The notes beneath the pieces were generated by a model. The model was not told where the DNA came from. It saw only the letters and a list, made by a program, of their open reading frames with translations, and did not search any database. From assembly GCF_035306585.1 (NCBI RefSeq), contig NZ_DATGNU010000051.1, positions 1 to 64,000 on the forward strand: a stretch of 64,000 nt of DNA. The letters run 5' to 3'. Both the position numbers and the translations under genes were made by a program. The stretch comes from Galbibacter sp035306585. GTDB taxonomy: Bacteria > Bacteroidota > Bacteroidia > Flavobacteriales > Flavobacteriaceae. Of this stretch, positions 61,455 to 64,000 are shown in pieces. Position 1 is the first letter of the stretch. Every line of letters starts with the position of its first letter.

Positions 61455-63524
61455 TTACTTCTTCGATGGGCGTTTATAAAGTTCCCCATTTTTCAATTTT
61501 CGGTTGTACTCGTTGAGGTCTTTTTTTACTTCACCAATTAAGATATACATCCCGATCATATTTGGAAATGCCATTGTTAAGATCATCATATCGGCAAAAT
61601 CCAAAACCGCACCAAGTCCAACAGAAGCACCTACTACAACAAAGATTAAAAACATCACCTTGTATATAAGTTCAACACTATTGCCTTTCCCAAATAAGAA
61701 GGTCCAAGCGCGCATGCCGTAATATGACCAAGATATCATTGTGGAAAATGCAAATAGTAATACCACCATAGTTAATACATAAGGGAACCATGAGATTACT
61801 GTGGAAAAAGCAGCGGAGGTGAGTTGAACACCACCCACTCCTTGAACTTCGTGCATGCCAGTGAAAATTAGAACAAGAGCTGTCAAGGTGCAAACCAACA
61901 CCGTATCGATAAAGGGTTCAATTAGCGCTGCATATCCTTCTGAAATAGGATGGTTGGTTTTTCCTGCACTATGTGCGATTGCGGCAGAACCTACTCCAGA
62001 TTCACTTGAAAACGCTGCCCGTTGAAATCCTACGATCATGACCCCTATAATACCACCTTTTAGAGCTGTAGCATTAAAAGCGCCATTGTAAATAGCAGAT
62101 AGTGCAGCACCCAAATTATCAATATTTATAACTATTATAATAATAGCAGCGAGTGCATAGATCCCTGCCATAACAGGTACAATACGACTGGTTACCTTCC
62201 CAATGCTCTCAATACCACCAATGATTACAGCGCCAACTAGAAATGCTAAAAAGAGACCAAAATAAAGCCCTTTTCCTTGCATGAATTCAAATTGACTGGC
62301 TAAAATTTCAAAGGACTGATTGGCTTGGAACATATTGCCACCACCTAATGTTGCGCCAACGCATAGAATCGCAAAGAGTACCGCTAAAAATTTACCTAAT
62401 TTTTTAGCTTTCCTCTTCTCGAGTCCATGTTTAAGATAATACATAGGTCCTCCAAAAATTTTACCTTCAGAATTGATGGTTCTGTATTTAATTCCCAGTG
62501 TACATTCTGTGAATTTTGAGGCCATTCCAAGGAGCCCAGCAATGATCATCCAAAAAGTAGCCCCAGCACCACCGACGGATATTGCTATGGCAACCCCAGC
62601 AATATTACCCAGTCCAACAGTTGCGGAAACCGCGGTTGTCATGGTTTGGAAATGTGTAATTTTACCAGGCGCACTTGGGTCATCATAATCACCTTTTGCA
62701 AGTTGAAGCGAATGCTTCACCCCTTTAAAATTTATGAACCCTAGACGGATGGTAAAGAAAAAAGCACCAAAAATAAGCCATATTACAATTAACGGAATGT
62801 TGCTTGTTTTTGGGTCACCGTTGGGATGCCTCACTAGCACAGGCTGATCGAGCTTGATCTCCGCTAAATTATGAGCCCCAACCTCTATAACATGGGATTT
62901 GTTTGCAGCATTGTAAATTACCTCGTCTGTATCATTTAAATGTTTCAGTATGCCTGTAGCATTTGCATATACCTTAAGGTCCCCACTTTTGGAGGAGGTA
63001 ACAATAGCGATCAAGTCTCCTTGTTCTACATGTTGGTTTTGGTCAACCACCCATTGCTTCAAAACAAAACGATCCTCTATTCCTGCCGTCCATCCTGGAA
63101 TCGGTATTCTTTTAATGTCGGCATATACCTTAGGGTCGTAGATGCCAAAAGCACTAAAAGGATCCCAGAATAACACTTTAGACATTTGATTTACCAATGG
63201 GACAGCAGTGCCGTTAAAAAACTCTGGAATATTATTGGATTTAATTTTATAGCTATGTTGTACACTTGTACCCTTACTATCAGTGATGGTCACAGTATAA
63301 GGAATACCTTCCGTCAGTCCTGTGGCGGTATTGGAATCTAAAGGGGTGGTTTGATTGGACCACTTGTATGTATATGGTGGAAGACCTCCATGAACTTCTA
63401 AGGAGATATAACCATCATTTATGACCTTTGATTTATTACCTAAGGTTTCTTTTACCACCAAATCCTGACTCTGCAGTGAAAGAAATGAAATTGTGAATAG
63501 TAGGGTAAAAAGGTATTTAATCAT
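61455..63524 (-). CDS. Sodium:alanine symporter with SprB-repeat and lipoyl-like N-terminal domains
   Basis: 689 residues. A signal peptide (1-20) is followed by a SprB-like repeat (residues about 40-95, GGLPPYTYKWSNQTT, YTVTITDSKG) and a biotinyl/lipoyl-like hammerhead (residues about 160-235, VDQNQHVEQGDLIAIVTS, YANATGILKHL). From about residue 245 there is an AGCS-family transporter with about ten helices: TTAVSATVGLGNIAGVAIAI, GGPMYYLKHG, GFQRAAFSSESGVGSAAIAH. It imports alanine or glycine with sodium. The extracytoplasmic part is absent from classical AGCS proteins (450-550 residues). Confidence 0.9.
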   Translation of the reverse strand: MIKYLFTLLFTISFLSLQSQDLVVKETLGNKSKVINDGYISLEVHGGLPPYTYKWSNQTTPLDSNTATGLTEGIPYTVTITDSKGTSVQHSYKIKSNNIPEFFNGTAVPLVNQMSKVLFWDPFSAFGIYDPKVYADIKRIPIPGWTAGIEDRFVLKQWVVDQNQHVEQGDLIAIVTSSKSGDLKVYANATGILKHLNDTDEVIYNAANKSHVIEVGAHNLAEIKLDQPVLVRHPNGDPKTSNIPLIVIWLIFGAFFFTIRLGFINFKGVKHSLQLAKGDYDDPSAPGKITHFQTMTTAVSATVGLGNIAGVAIAISVGGAGATFWMIIAGLLGMASKFTECTLGIKYRTINSEGKIFGGPMYYLKHGLEKRKAKKLGKFLAVLFAILCVGATLGGGNMFQANQSFEILASQFEFMQGKGLYFGLFLAFLVGAVIIGGIESIGKVTSRIVPVMAGIYALAAIIIIVINIDNLGAALSAIYNGAFNATALKGGIIGVMIVGFQRAAFSSESGVGSAAIAHSAGKTNHPISEGYAALIEPFIDTVLVCTLTALVLIFTGMHEVQGVGGVQLTSAAFSTVISWFPYVLTMVVLLFAFSTMISWSYYGMRAWTFLFGKGNSVELIYKVMFLIFVVVGASVGLGAVLDFADMMILTMAFPNMIGMYILIGEVKKDLNEYNRKLKNGELYKRPSKK

Positions 63525-63884
63525 AATATTTGCTATCGTTTCTAATTTGAATGGTATGTTTTAAAACCATGTGCATATCCACAGCATTTCAAGACTGTTC
63601 GTACGGATATTCCTTTAGTTACATTGTATCAACTCGTGAATTTACTAAAGTGAATAAATCGGATGTAACTTAAAAAGCTCGTTTAGTAAATCCTTCTTAA
63701 TCTAAAGGTGAAATCAATCGAAAAAATGTGAAGATAAAGCATATATAGCTCCCGTAACCTCCGAGAAGAAAAATAATTTAGTTTATAGAACCATCCTATT
63801 TTTAAAATCCTTTAAAAAATTAAGCCACAAATATAATAGATTTATCTATTATGACCAGTAATCTACTTATTAATTTGCTTGTAA
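63525..63884. other. Intergenic region with one palindrome
   Basis: 360 bases without a supported ORF. ATAATAGA-TTTA-TCTATTAT at 63833-63852 is a perfect 8-bp-arm palindrome, 32 bases after the stop codon of the partial stress-protein gene on the minus strand. It may be a weak terminator or an operator. No other feature is seen. Confidence 0.5.
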
Positions 63885-64000
63885 TTAGTGTAATGGGACT
63901 GCCAAAAGAGGAATGTTTAATTCGTCCACAAGATCCTTTTTGTTATTTGCGGTAAAGAGACTGTATAAAAAATCCTTTCTTCTATGTCCAGCAATAACTA
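63885..64000 (-). CDS. Universal stress protein, C-terminal end (cut by window edge)
   Basis: The last 37 or so residues of a minus-strand gene running in from beyond 64000, stop TAA at 63885-63887. VIAGHRRKDFLYSLF, then NIPLLAVPLH, resembles the C-terminal nucleotide-binding loop and last strand of UspA-family proteins (GxxGRS...vPVLVV). Too short to say more. Confidence 0.65.
   Translation of the reverse strand, partial: VIAGHRRKDFLYSLFTANNKKDLVDELNIPLLAVPLH

Noticed and set aside
1..64000. CRISPR arrays, insertion sequences, prophage or integrase genes
   Set aside because: No repeat-spacer pattern, transposase, integrase or phage structural gene was seen.

Overview
The window is AT-rich chromosomal DNA from a member of the Bacteroidota, most likely the family Flavobacteriaceae. 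The evidence is a SusC/SusD pair, a fused CcoN-CcoO oxidase subunit, promoters of the Bacteroidota type (TTTG, about 19 bases, TAnnTTTG), few Shine-Dalgarno sequences, tRNA genes without an encoded CCA, a folK-deoxynucleoside kinase fusion, and an acyltransferase-aspartokinase-homoserine dehydrogenase fusion. There is no prophage, insertion sequence or CRISPR array. Most genes are conserved, so the novelty lies in regulation, fusions and splits.

Layout: 1-190 holds two tRNA genes. 0.3-7 kb holds mutS, a SpoU-type RNA methyltransferase, the folK-kinase fusion and sppA. 6.9-9.9 kb holds an anaerobic (class III) ribonucleotide reductase locus in which the glycyl-radical domain lies on its own 53-residue ORF between nrdD and nrdG. 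10.4-20.6 kb holds an AsmA-like protein and a small glycan-uptake locus (CBM9-like protein, GHL10-type lipoprotein, SusC, SusD). 20.7-31.4 kb holds hemN, the cbb3 oxidase structural and assembly genes (ccoI, ccoS, ccoNO, ccoQ, ccoP, ccoG, fixH and a TauE/SafE-like gene) and a Crp/Fnr regulator. The same 12-bp palindrome, TGATA-WW-TGTCA, sits 51-53 bases before hemN, ccoS and ccoI, which points to an oxygen-responsive regulon.

31.4-40 kb is a mixed stretch: ankyrin protein, cold-shock protein, rpsU, a DUF2797 protein, a GH3-family protein, an M15 peptidase, kynureninase, a pirin, a lipoprotein and a second deoxynucleoside kinase. A candidate small structured RNA lies at about 39247-39345. 40-46.7 kb and 49.5-59.5 kb form a methionine and sulfur-assimilation region: metK behind a SAM-II riboswitch, the trifunctional homoserine enzyme behind a SAM-I riboswitch, a homoserine sulfhydrylase, a sulfite reductase/siroheme/flavin reductase operon, and a split metH plus metF behind a second SAM-I riboswitch. 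Together these reduce sulfite to sulfide, make and sulfhydrylate acyl-homoserine, methylate homocysteine and form SAM, with SAM feedback at three points. A galactofuranose pair (glf and a glycosyltransferase) sits between the two blocks.

The last 5 kb holds a PagL-like lipid A deacylase, a DUF2807 lipoprotein, a sodium:alanine symporter with an unusual long extracytoplasmic N-terminus, and the 3' end of a universal stress protein gene cut by the window edge.
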